A program made the translations under genes and the position numbers. The notes under the pieces were generated by a model. It searched no databases. It was not told the DNA's origin and was given only the letters and a program-made list of their open reading frames with translations. From contig NZ_AUIE01000024.1 in assembly GCF_000423545.1 (NCBI RefSeq), positions 57,284 to 121,283 of the forward strand: 64,000 nucleotides of DNA, written 5' to 3'. The stretch comes from Metapseudomonas resinovorans DSM 21078. GTDB lineage: Bacteria > Pseudomonadota > Gammaproteobacteria > Pseudomonadales > Pseudomonadaceae. This document shows, one piece after another, positions 56,600 to 64,000 of the stretch. Positions within the stretch are counted from its first letter, which is position 1; every line of letters starts with the position of its first letter.

Positions 56600-56625
56600 A
56601 AACCCGCCTTAAAGGCGGGTTTTTT
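56600..56625 (+). terminator. Terminator after tRNA-Pro
   Basis: Stem AACCCGCC with complement around TTAA, followed by a run of six T on the plus strand. Confidence 0.9.
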
Positions 56626-56659
56626 ATTGCCTGCGATTTCTCCCTCTCAGCGGATGCAA

Positions 56660-56694
56660 GAAAGCCCCGGAGCATCATGTGCTGCCGGGGCTAT
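56660..56694 (-). terminator. Terminator for the glutaredoxin-like gene (minus strand)
   Basis: Long stem AGCCCCGGAGCA with its complement (one bulge) around a short loop, followed on the minus strand by TTTCTTG. It lies about 110 bases after the stop of the gene at 56807-57046. Confidence 0.65.
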
Positions 56695-56806
56695 TGCTTT
56701 CCGATCGCCAAGGCCCGCCTCAGGTGTGCAGGGTCGTGAACGTCCAGCCAGAATGCCGGACCTCACCGGCCCATCCCTGCACACAGCCCGGAGGGTGAAG
56801 AAGCGT

Positions 56807-57046
56807 TCAGCTGGACAGGAAGGACGCCACGGACGTCGCATCGAAAGGCCAGCCCAGTTCATGTCCGGTATCGCAGCGGCGCAGGACTGGGATGCGCAGT
56901 CCGTAGGACTCGACCCACTCTTCGCGGTCGGCAATGTCCACCAGCTCCACCATCAGTCCGCGTTCGACGAAGGGCATGAGCACACCTTCCGCCACCTCGC
57001 ACAGGTGGCAGCCGAGGGTGCCGAAAAGTTGGCATTCAGGAAGCAT
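56807..57046 (-). CDS. Glutaredoxin-like protein (DUF836 family)
   Basis: A 79-residue thioredoxin-fold protein with the CHLC active-site motif (Cys13 and Cys16, CQLFGTLGCHLCEVAE) and a cis-Pro in RIPVLRR near residue 54. It may reduce disulfides or glutathionylated proteins; substrates are unknown. ATG at 57046, no signal peptide. It is 45 bases downstream of the DUF5610 gene, same strand. Confidence 0.85.
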   Translation of the reverse strand: MLPECQLFGTLGCHLCEVAEGVLMPFVERGLMVELVDIADREEWVESYGLRIPVLRRCDTGHELGWPFDATSVASFLSS

Positions 57047-57091
57047 TGCGACGCGCCTCGAAGATCAGCAAGGCGCGAATTCTAGCACGCG

Positions 57092-58243
57092 TCAGGCGTC
57101 GGTGGATTGGCCCTGAGCCTTGTCCAGCAAGGGCTGTAGGCCGTCCAGCAGGCGACTGTTGAAGGCTTCGGCCTTGGCCAGCTGGCTTGGGTCGAACCGT
57201 TCGTCGAGGGCGAAACCGCCCTTGAGCAATTGTTCCAGGGTGTCGCGGCCATTGTCCGCAAGCTCACCGGCGCTGCGCAGGGCATCCAGCAGGCTGTTGG
57301 CGTAGTCCTTGAGGCTGCCATTGACCGCGCTGGCCGCCTGGCCGCCCTGCTGGGCGACGGCACCATAGGCGTCGGTCGCCTGCATGACCTTGGTCTGGGT
57401 GAGGCGCATCGACATGGAGGCCAGTTGCTCGCCGTCCATGTCCAGGGCCATGGCGCGGTCGAAGGCGCCGGCCACGTCGCCGGAGTAGAACTTGCTGGAG
57501 ATGTCCTGGACCTGGCCGAGCAGGTCACTCAGGGCAGCTTTCTCCTCGTCATCCAGCTCCCCGTCGACTTCGATCTGCCAGGCACCGATCTGCAGACTGG
57601 ACGATTGGCTGCTGGCGGCCACCAGGGCGTTCTTGCCGTCACTCGCCGCCACCACACTGCTGCGCGACCAACTGGCCGACGCCTGGGCAATGGAGATACG
57701 CAGCCTGTCGCCGTCGCGGGTCTTCACCTCCAGGTCGAAGGTTTCAGCCTTGGCAGCAAAACGCTCGCTGTAGCCGGCAACCGCCACGGCCCCCTCACCC
57801 TGAGTGGCCTGTGCGGGCTGGGTGTAGGTCTTCTGCAGCTTGTCCAGGCCGTCCTGGATACGGCCAAAGGTGTCGTCGATGTCCTCAACCACCTTGCCGC
57901 CGAGCACACCCAGCCCATCAAGTATTTTCCGCGCGTCATCGAATCCCTTCTGTATCCCGGCGCGTGCCTGATCGAGCAGGCCCTGCAGCTTGGCCGAGTC
58001 TGCCCCTTCAGCCTTCTCTTTGCTCAGGCGCTGGTCGATGAAACCGAGCACACGGTCCGCGACCTTCTCCGGGCTGTAGTTGGACGCCTTGTCGTTGAGG
58101 GCGCCCGGCTCCAGCCCCAGGCGCTCACCGAGACGGCTGGCCAGGGCCTCTTGCGCATCCACCTGCTTGCGCGCGAAAGCGGAAGCCAGACCGGGGAACG
58201 CGGAACGTTGGGCGGAAGAAGCGAGAGAAGCCAGGGCATTCAT
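57092..58243 (-). CDS. DUF5610 protein
   Basis: A 383-residue soluble protein without an export signal, rich in Ala and helical in the first 140 residues. It has the look of DUF5610 (LGLEPGALNDKASNYSPEKVADRVLGFIDQRL at about 43-74) and continues with two more regions of beta and helix. Function is unknown. The same family occurs in other Pseudomonas and marine gammaproteobacteria; its presence between a glutaredoxin and a Kef-type antiporter gives no clear clue. Confidence 0.7.
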   Translation of the reverse strand: MNALASLASSAQRSAFPGLASAFARKQVDAQEALASRLGERLGLEPGALNDKASNYSPEKVADRVLGFIDQRLSKEKAEGADSAKLQGLLDQARAGIQKGFDDARKILDGLGVLGGKVVEDIDDTFGRIQDGLDKLQKTYTQPAQATQGEGAVAVAGYSERFAAKAETFDLEVKTRDGDRLRISIAQASASWSRSSVVAASDGKNALVAASSQSSSLQIGAWQIEVDGELDDEEKAALSDLLGQVQDISSKFYSGDVAGAFDRAMALDMDGEQLASMSMRLTQTKVMQATDAYGAVAQQGGQAASAVNGSLKDYANSLLDALRSAGELADNGRDTLEQLLKGGFALDERFDPSQLAKAEAFNSRLLDGLQPLLDKAQGQSTDA

Positions 58244-58401
58244 GACGGGGCATCCGGAGTCAGCGGTGTCCCTCTGTGGCGGCCGGGCGCTGCAAAACTT
58301 GAATCGAAGGCGATGGCCGGTTCACATCGGGTGATCGTCCCCGCCCCCATCACCAGGCGCTATAACTGAAAGCGTCCCCATAGCCTCCGGAGGCCGCACC
58401 C

Positions 58402-60363
58402 TTGCCCGGCAACCTGCTGATCATCCTGGCGACCTCGCTACTGGTCATTGCGCTGTTCCACCGCCTGCGGCTCCCGCCGGTTCTGGGCTACCTCTGCGTG
58501 GGCCTGCTGCTGGGCCCCTCAGCTTTCGGCTGGGTCGACTATGACGACAACCTGCCTCAGTTGGCGGAGATGGGGGTGGTGTTCCTGCTGTTCACGCTGG
58601 GACTGGAGTTCTCGCTGCCGAAGATGATCGCCCTGCGCCAGGTGGTTTTCGGTTTCGGCAGCCTGCAGGTTCTGGCCTGCGGCCTGCCACTGACAGGCCT
58701 GCTGCTATGGATCGGGATGGATATCGGCGTGGCCTGCCTGATAGGTGCCGGCCTCGCGCTCTCGTCGACGGCGATCGTGGGTAAAGAGCTGGGCAGCCTG
58801 GGCGAAGTGTTTTCCCCTCATGGGCAGAACGCCATCGGTGTGCTGATTTTCCAGGACCTCGTTGCGGTGCTCCTGCTTACGCTGGTGCCCGCCCTCACCG
58901 GTGACCGGCAGGACGCCTGGTATTGGGCGGTAGCCATCACCCTTGGCAAGACGTTGCTGCTGTTCGTTGGCCTGCTGGCGGTCAGTCGCTGGCTTCTGCC
59001 CCGGCTGTTTCGCGAGGTGGCCCAGGTCCACTCGGCAGAACTGTTCGTCATGCTGGCGCTGGTCATCGTGCTGCTGACGGCCTGGATCACCCACCTGCTG
59101 GGCCTGTCCATGGCGCTCGGCGCCTTCCTGGCGGGGATGCTCCTGGGCGAAAGCCATTATCGCCATCAGGTGGAAGCCGATATCCGCCCCTTTCGCGACA
59201 TTCTCCTCGGATTGTTCTTCGTCAGCGTGGGGATGCTCATCGACCTGAACCAGTTCGCCGAGCACGGCGCGCTGATTGCTGGCATTGCGCTCACCCTGCT
59301 GCTGGTAAAAGGCAGCGTTATCGCCCTGCTGGCAAGGCTGCGGGGCAATGATCTCGAAACCTCCTGGCGCACCGGCGTGGCACTGGCACAGGGTGGCGAG
59401 TTCTGCTTCGCCCTGGTAACCCAGGCGCAGCATGGCCGCCTCCTGGACGGGCAGCAGGCCAGCCTGTTGCTCAGCGCAATCTTCTGTTCCATGGTCCTCA
59501 CCCCGCCGCTCTTGCGCTCCGCCCCAAGGCTGGCGGCGTACCTGCAGCGACGCGCGAGGGGCGCCGACCCGTTGGAAGCGATCGCGGCGCACAGCACAAC
59601 GCTGAATGACCATGCGGTGATCTGCGGCTATGGCCGCGTTGGCCAATCCATCGCGCGCATCCTGGAGCAACAGGCAATTCCCTTTGTCGCACTGGACGAC
59701 GATCCGGTCCGGATTGAAGAAGCCGCTGCCGGAGAGCGCAACGTGCACTTCGGCGACTCCCGCCGGGCGGATCTACTGGAAGCTGTGGGCACCCTGCGAG
59801 CGCGACTGCTGGTGGTCGCGGTGAACGATGCCGACATCGCCTTGAAGGTGGTTCAAAGCGCACGCCAGCTGCACCCTGCCTTGCCGATACTGGTACGCAC
59901 CCGTGACGACAGCCACTTGGCCAGGCTCCAGGCGGCCGGAGCCACCGAGGTCGTGCCGGAGGTGATGGAGTCCAGCCTGATGCTGGCCTCTCATGCGCTG
60001 GTGCTGCTGGGCCTGCCCCGCAGCCGGGTGGAAGCTCATATGGAAGCGGTGCGACGCAACCGCTATCGCTTGCTCCATGGTTATTACCCGGGCGGCCAGG
60101 CCAATCTGGTGGATGCCCATGGGCAGCCGCGACGGCTGCTGCACGCTGTGAACCTGAACGAAGGCGCTTATGCGTGCGGCCGCACCCTGGGCGACTTGCG
60201 TCTTGAGCGACTGGGTCTCGAAGTGCAGGGCATACGTCGCCTGGGCGCGCCCTTGCAGTCGGCCGACGAGACACTGTTGCAGGACGGTGACGCGGTGCTG
60301 ATATGCGGTGGCCTGCAGGCCATAGAAGCCGGTGAAGCCCTGCTGCTTACAGGCAGCGACTGA
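58402..60363 (+). CDS. CPA2 monovalent cation/proton antiporter, KefB/YbaL type
   Basis: A 653-residue inner-membrane protein: about 12-13 membrane helices in residues 1-385 (LGLEFSLPKMIALRQVVFG and ALSSTAIVGKEL included), then an RCK/TrkA-N domain with GYGRVG at 409-414 and a TrkA-C domain. It may export potassium or another cation in exchange for protons. Translation starts with TTG at 58402, eight bases after GGAGG; no ATG fits. It lacks an obvious KefF/KefG partner nearby, so glutathione gating as in E. coli is not assured. It ends adjacent to the convergent TetR gene without an intergenic base. Confidence 0.88.
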   Translation: MPGNLLIILATSLLVIALFHRLRLPPVLGYLCVGLLLGPSAFGWVDYDDNLPQLAEMGVVFLLFTLGLEFSLPKMIALRQVVFGFGSLQVLACGLPLTGLLLWIGMDIGVACLIGAGLALSSTAIVGKELGSLGEVFSPHGQNAIGVLIFQDLVAVLLLTLVPALTGDRQDAWYWAVAITLGKTLLLFVGLLAVSRWLLPRLFREVAQVHSAELFVMLALVIVLLTAWITHLLGLSMALGAFLAGMLLGESHYRHQVEADIRPFRDILLGLFFVSVGMLIDLNQFAEHGALIAGIALTLLLVKGSVIALLARLRGNDLETSWRTGVALAQGGEFCFALVTQAQHGRLLDGQQASLLLSAIFCSMVLTPPLLRSAPRLAAYLQRRARGADPLEAIAAHSTTLNDHAVICGYGRVGQSIARILEQQAIPFVALDDDPVRIEEAAAGERNVHFGDSRRADLLEAVGTLRARLLVVAVNDADIALKVVQSARQLHPALPILVRTRDDSHLARLQAAGATEVVPEVMESSLMLASHALVLLGLPRSRVEAHMEAVRRNRYRLLHGYYPGGQANLVDAHGQPRRLLHAVNLNEGAYACGRTLGDLRLERLGLEVQGIRRLGAPLQSADETLLQDGDAVLICGGLQAIEAGEALLLTGSD

Positions 60364-60921
60364 TCAAAGACCAGCCGCCTCGAGCAGCACATTGGCAGCG
60401 TCCTTGGCCTCCAGCGCCTGATCGCCCGGCCCCTGGATGTGGGCCATGCTGATCGCCCCCTCCATCAAGTACTGCAACTGACGCGCCAGGCGATCAGGCT
60501 GGGCGGCCTTCAGGCGTATCAGGGCATCGCGGAAGTAATTTTGCGTGGCGATCTTGTAGGACGCGGCGAGGCGATGCACCGGGTGCTCGCGATCATGGAA
60601 TTCGGCAGCGGCGTTGATGAACGCACAGCCGCAGAATTCGTCCTGCCGGAGCCACTCGGCCAGCCCGTCGAACACCCGCAGGATGGCTTCCCGCGGTGGC
60701 AGGTGCTCGAACGCCCAAGCCAAACGCTCGGCCGCAGGCGCGAAGCGGGACTCCAAGGCGGCGATGATCAGCTCGTCCTTGGACTTGAAGTGGTTGTAGA
60801 GGGTCATCTTTGCCACACCGGACTCAGCCAGGATGCGGTCGATTCCGGTGGCATGGAAGCCTTCGCGATAGAAGAGCGCGAGGGCGGTGTTGACCAGTTG
60901 ATCGCGTTTGCTCGATGCCAT
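60364..60921 (-). CDS. TetR-family regulator of the GST operon
   Basis: A 185-residue repressor: helix-turn-helix in residues 6-52 (HATGIDRILAESGVAKMTLYNHFKSKDELI) and a C-terminal ligand domain with the motif DEFCGCAFINAAAEF, giving Cys97 and Cys99. ATG at 60921 is the family start MASSKRDQLVN. It diverges from the GST-oxidase-lactamase operon, with a perfect palindromic operator in the GST promoter. The cysteine pair suggests possible thiol or electrophile sensing, but this is inference. Confidence 0.88.
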   Translation of the reverse strand: MASSKRDQLVNTALALFYREGFHATGIDRILAESGVAKMTLYNHFKSKDELIIAALESRFAPAAERLAWAFEHLPPREAILRVFDGLAEWLRQDEFCGCAFINAAAEFHDREHPVHRLAASYKIATQNYFRDALIRLKAAQPDRLARQLQYLMEGAISMAHIQGPGDQALEAKDAANVLLEAAGL

Positions 60922-61014
60922 TGCAGCCTCCTGAACCGACGCATTATGCGCATCCGCCCTGGCCGGCTCAAACCACACAGGGTACGGAATCGCAGGGCAA
61001 CGCAAATTTTGCCC

Positions 61015-61043
61015 TTGAAATATACAGACCTGTCTGTCTATTC
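61015..61043 (+). promoter_or_regulatory. GST operon promoter with TetR operator in the spacer
   Basis: -35 TTGAAA (61015-61020), 17-base spacer, -10 CTATTC (61038-61043). The 14-bp inverted repeat ACAGAC-CT-GTCTGT (61024-61037) fills the spacer, so a bound TetR dimer would block RNA polymerase. The TetR start is about 100 bases away on the other strand. Confidence 0.8.
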
Positions 61044-61075
61044 TCCAATCCACAATTCATCGCGAAGGACTCGTC

Positions 61076-61669
61076 ATGCAACTCCACGACTTCTACCTCT
61101 CCGGCAACTGCTACAAGGTCCGCCTGTTCCTCGGCCTGATTGGTCAGCCGGCCGAATTGCTGACGGTGAACCTGCCCAAGGGCGCGCAGAAGTGTGCCGA
61201 GTTCCTCGCGCTCAACCCACGCGGCCAGGTTCCTGTACTGGTAGACGATGGCCAGCCGCTGGTCGACTCCCAGGCCATCCTGGTCTATCTGGCCAGACGC
61301 TACGCGGATACGCACTGGTACCCGCTGGACGCCGTTGTCCAGTCCCAGATTGCCAGTTGGCTGAGCCTGACAGCCAACGAGATCCATAACGGCGCAGCAA
61401 GAGCGCGAATCGGGCTGAAGTTCGGTCGCCCGGTGGATCTGGAGGACGCCCAGGCCCGTGGCCGCCAGACACTGGAACTGGTAAACGCGCATCTGGCCGA
61501 ACGTGAATGGCTGGTCGGCGAGCACCCCACCATCGCGGACGTAGCGGTCTACCCGTACCTGGCCATGGCCGACGAGGGCGGTCTGGATCTGGCGCCCTAC
61601 CCGCACCTGCACACCTGGTTCGCGCGCATTCGTGCCCTGCCCGGCTACGTCGAGCTGCCCCACTTCTAA
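61076..61669 (+). CDS. Glutathione S-transferase family protein
   Basis: A 197-residue enzyme with an N-terminal thioredoxin-like domain (MQLHDFYLSGNCYKVRLFLGLIGQPAELLTVNL, then QVPVLVDDGQPLVDSQAIL with the cis-Pro and the Ser of the glutathione site near 56-67) and a C-terminal helical domain (ADVAVYPYLAMADEGGL). It joins glutathione to electrophiles; substrate unknown. Leads a three-gene operon: 17 bases to the next gene, which has GGAGG in the gap. Confidence 0.9.
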   Translation: MQLHDFYLSGNCYKVRLFLGLIGQPAELLTVNLPKGAQKCAEFLALNPRGQVPVLVDDGQPLVDSQAILVYLARRYADTHWYPLDAVVQSQIASWLSLTANEIHNGAARARIGLKFGRPVDLEDAQARGRQTLELVNAHLAEREWLVGEHPTIADVAVYPYLAMADEGGLDLAPYPHLHTWFARIRALPGYVELPHF

Positions 61670-61686
61670 GCGATCTGGAGGTCACC

Positions 61687-62613
61687 ATGAACAGTCCTTT
61701 CCACCCCGGCGAACAAGCGATTCAGAGCCGTATTGGCGTGCGCGAGCAGGTGGAAGCGATGGGCAGCCGGATGATCCGCGACCATATGCCGGAGCAGCAT
61801 CGGCAGTTCTTCGCCCAGTTGCCCTGGATGCTGGTCGGCAGCCTGGACAGCAACGGCCAGCCCCAGGCCTCCGTACTCTGGGGCAAGCCGGGTTTTGCTC
61901 ATTCGCCAGAGCCCAGCCTGCTGCGGATCAACGCCCGCCCGGAAGCCGACGACCCCTTGACCGCCAATCTGCACGGCGCCGCACGCCTGGGCCTGCTCGG
62001 CCTGGAACTGCCGACACGGCGGCGCAATCGCCTGAACGGCCCGCTGGTAGACAGCGACCGAGAGGGCTTCACCGTCGCCGTGCAACAGTCATTCGGCAAT
62101 TGCCCAAAGTACATCCAGGCTCGCGATTGGCACTGGGAAGCGCGCCCGGCAGGCCCCCTGGAACAAGGCAACGGTCTGGATCCGCGCTGGCTGGGGTTGG
62201 TGGAGCGCAGCGATACCCTGTTCATTGCCAGCCAGCATCTGGACCCGCAGACCGGCGGCGTCGACATTTCCCACCGTGGCGGCACGCCGGGCTTCGCGCG
62301 ATTGGGCGAAGACGGCCGCCTCTGGTTGCCGGACTACAGCGGCAACCAGATGTTCAACACCCTCGGCAACCTGCTGCTGGAGCCCCGATGCGGCCTGCTC
62401 TGGGTCGACTTCAACAGCGGTGACCTGCTGCACCTGGAAGCCCATGCGGAAATCCTCTGGCCGGACCAGACCGGCTCAGGCGAGTTGCCAGACCTGCCCG
62501 GCGCGGAGCGCCTGGTGGCCCTGACCCCAGGCCGCTGGCGCCTGCGTCGAAGCCGCCTGCCGCTGAGCTTCAACTCACCACGTCCCTCTCCATTCCTGCC
62601 CCAAGGACACTGA
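61687..62613 (+). CDS. Pyridoxamine-5'-phosphate-oxidase-like flavin protein
   Basis: A 308-residue protein with an FMN-binding split-barrel (LPWMLVGSLDSNGQPQASVLWGKPGF near 48-73; SDTLFIASQHLDPQTGGVDISHRGGTPGFARL near 178-210; LLLEPRCGLLWVDFNSGDLLHL near 233-255). The family reduces or oxidises varied substrates with flavin. The longer size than pdxH-type proteins and the double motif suggest two barrel halves. ATG at 61687 follows GGAGG. Encoded between a GST and a lactamase-fold gene. Confidence 0.8.
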   Translation: MNSPFHPGEQAIQSRIGVREQVEAMGSRMIRDHMPEQHRQFFAQLPWMLVGSLDSNGQPQASVLWGKPGFAHSPEPSLLRINARPEADDPLTANLHGAARLGLLGLELPTRRRNRLNGPLVDSDREGFTVAVQQSFGNCPKYIQARDWHWEARPAGPLEQGNGLDPRWLGLVERSDTLFIASQHLDPQTGGVDISHRGGTPGFARLGEDGRLWLPDYSGNQMFNTLGNLLLEPRCGLLWVDFNSGDLLHLEAHAEILWPDQTGSGELPDLPGAERLVALTPGRWRLRRSRLPLSFNSPRPSPFLPQGH

Positions 62614-62617
62614 ATCC

Positions 62618-63484
62618 ATGCACCCGCGTTCGTACGTCCTGCTGCTCCTGCTCAGCACGTTCAGCTTCTTCGCCCAGGCCGAGGGCCTGCGCTTCGCCCT
62701 GGTGAAGACCGCTGAAACCGAAACCCTGGATGCCTTTACCGTGGCCGATGGAAAGTGGACCGAAAAGGTGAAGGCCAACCATGTGGCGCTGCTGATCCAG
62801 CACCATGCCGCCACCCTGCTGTTCGATACCGGCCTCGGGCGCCAGGTGGACAACCAGTTCAGCCGCGAGATGCCCTGGTGGGACAAGCCACTGATGCAAT
62901 ACGGCAGCGTAACTCCGGCCCGCGACCAGCTCGACCGTGACGGCATCCGCATCGACCGCATCGTCCTGAGCCACGCTCACTGGGATCACGCCTCGGCCCT
63001 GGCGGACTTCCCCGAAGTTCCGGTCTGGGCGCCTTATGAAGAGATCGAGTTCACCGAAATCGCGACGCCGCCGGCGATACTGCCCAGCCAGTTCGCCCAC
63101 GGCGTCAAATGGCATCCCTTCACCTTCCTGCCCGTGCCGTTCATGGGTTTCGAGGAGAGCCTCGACCTGTTCGGCGACCGCAGCCTGGTGCTGGTGCCGC
63201 TGAGCGGCCATTCGCCCGGTTCGGTGGGCCTGTTCCTGACCCTGGACGACGGACGACGATTCTTTTTCACCGGCGATGCCAGCTGGCGCCTGGAAGGCTT
63301 CACCGGGCCGAAGGAGAAGTTCTGGGTCAGCAGCAGAATGGTCGACAACGACCGCGAAGCCACCCGCGCCCAGCTGCAGAAGGTTCACGATCTACTCCAG
63401 CGCGAACCCGGGCTCACGGTGGTTCCGGCCCACGATGCCAAGGTGCAGGACGCGCTCGGCTACTACCCGCAGTGGGTCCAGTGA
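62618..63484 (+). CDS. Exported metallo-beta-lactamase-fold hydrolase
   Basis: A 288-residue protein with an N-terminal signal peptide (cleavage near AQA, residue 21) and a complete MBL metal site: His119-x-His121-x-Asp123-His124 (SHAHWDHAS), His198 (GHSPGSVG), Asp220 (TGDAS) and His272 (PAHDAK). The fold covers lactonases, glyoxalase II and others; the short form and GHSPGS wording resemble N-acyl-homoserine-lactonase-type proteins, but this does not prove the substrate. It starts four bases after the previous gene, so it is operonic, yet it is exported whereas the other two are not. Confidence 0.85.
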   Translation: MHPRSYVLLLLLSTFSFFAQAEGLRFALVKTAETETLDAFTVADGKWTEKVKANHVALLIQHHAATLLFDTGLGRQVDNQFSREMPWWDKPLMQYGSVTPARDQLDRDGIRIDRIVLSHAHWDHASALADFPEVPVWAPYEEIEFTEIATPPAILPSQFAHGVKWHPFTFLPVPFMGFEESLDLFGDRSLVLVPLSGHSPGSVGLFLTLDDGRRFFFTGDASWRLEGFTGPKEKFWVSSRMVDNDREATRAQLQKVHDLLQREPGLTVVPAHDAKVQDALGYYPQWVQ

Positions 63485-63591
63485 GCGGCCGACCATCGTC
63501 TAACAGACAGGAAATGTAACGAAATGCTTTAGTCACCTCGTTGTAACAGGACGACCCGACCGACCTGCAATCCAACGAGGAGACAATAACA

Positions 63592-64000
63592 ATGAGCAAG
63601 ACCTCGCTCGCGCGAGCCGTGGCCCTGGCCACGATTGGCGCCAGTTTCACCCTGCCCGGCATTGCCCAGGCCGAGTTCATCAAGGACAGCAAGGCCAGCC
63701 TGGAACTGCGTAACTTCTACTTCAACCGCGACTTCCGCCAGGAAAACGCCCCCCAGGCCAAAGCCGAGGAATGGGCCCAGGGCTTTCTCCTGCGCTACGA
63801 ATCCGGCTACACCGAGGGCAGCGTCGGCGTGGGCGTCGATGCCCTCGGCCTGCTCGGCGTCAAGCTCGACTCCAGCGCCGACCGTAGCAACACCGGCCTG
63901 CTCAAGCGCGACCGTGAAACCGGCCGCGCCCAGGACGAGTACGGCGAACTCGGCCTGACCGCCAAACTGCGCGCCTCCAAGAGCGTGCTCAAGGTCGGTA
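63592..64000 (+). CDS. OprD-family outer-membrane porin (N-terminal part, cut by window edge)
   Basis: An open frame from ATG 63592 reaches the end. It starts with a signal peptide (MSKTSLARAVALATIGASFTLPGIAQA, residue 27), then EFIKDSKASLELRNFYFNRDFRQ, the typical OprD start, and GFLLRYESGYTEGSVGVGVDALGLLGVKLDSS. OprD-type porins take up specific amino acids, aromatic acids or other small solutes; the subfamily is decided by loops outside the window. GAGGAG precedes the ATG by nine bases. It is 107 bases after the MBL gene and may be transcribed separately. Confidence 0.85.
   Translation, partial: MSKTSLARAVALATIGASFTLPGIAQAEFIKDSKASLELRNFYFNRDFRQENAPQAKAEEWAQGFLLRYESGYTEGSVGVGVDALGLLGVKLDSSADRSNTGLLKRDRETGRAQDEYGELGLTAKLRASKSVLKVG

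Overview
The window is about 64 kb of high-GC chromosomal DNA from a Pseudomonas-type gammaproteobacterium. The protein sequences and the gene order lolCDE, sthA, nqr, aroP, gap, mfd, nagZ, psrA, lexA-sulA, topA, fadBA, uup, slt, glpD-like, moeA-moaB-mobA closely resemble the stretch I recall as about PA2984 to PA3033 in P. aeruginosa PAO1. Some proteins (nqrM, the DUF5610 protein, several extra genes) suggest a non-aeruginosa species. This placement comes from remembered sequence, not a search. I see no phage, insertion sequence, transposase, CRISPR array or rRNA; the window looks like backbone with a few lineage-variable insertions.

Layout. 1-6 kb: edge-truncated comEC, a DUF2062 membrane protein, the lipoprotein-release transporter lolCDE, a PilZ protein, a small exported protein and a glycerophosphodiesterase. 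6-15 kb: soluble transhydrogenase sthA and a complete Na+-NQR operon (nqrABCDEF-apbE-nqrM) carrying its two maturation genes at its end. 15-18 kb: aromatic amino acid permease aroP and an N-terminally extended GAPDH. 18-25 kb: mfd, csiV-like and a SWIM/SNF2 ATPase, probably one transcript. 25-28 kb: psrA, a YkuD L,D-transpeptidase-like gene, nagZ and methylthioinosine phosphorylase. 28-33 kb: SOS genes lexA-sulA under tandem SOS boxes, small conserved proteins, topA. 33-37 kb: fadBA beta-oxidation operon with a PsrA-like box. 37-47 kb: envelope and stress proteins, Uup ABC-F ATPase, lytic transglycosylase Slt, MOSC protein, CheV, YegS-type lipid kinase, pirin. 47.5-53.5 kb: an FGGY kinase, GlpD-like dehydrogenase and alkyl-DHAP-synthase-like flavoprotein cluster with a divergent AraC regulator. 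53.6-56 kb: molybdenum cofactor genes. 56.5 kb: tRNA-Pro(CGG). 57-60.4 kb: a glutaredoxin-like protein, DUF5610 and a Kef-type antiporter. 60.4-63.5 kb: TetR regulator divergent from a GST, flavin-oxidase-like and metallo-beta-lactamase operon. The right edge cuts an OprD-family porin.

Themes that connect genes: respiration and redox balance (Na+-NQR, SthA); fatty-acid sensing, where PsrA has its own tandem operator and a near-match lies before fadBA about 9 kb away in the same window; DNA damage and transcription repair (Mfd, SNF2 ATPase, LexA, SulA); peptidoglycan turnover (NagZ, YkuD protein, Slt, CsiV). The most promising little-described units are the ether-lipid-like glycerol cluster, the mfd-csiV-SNF2 unit, and the TetR-controlled detoxification-like operon.
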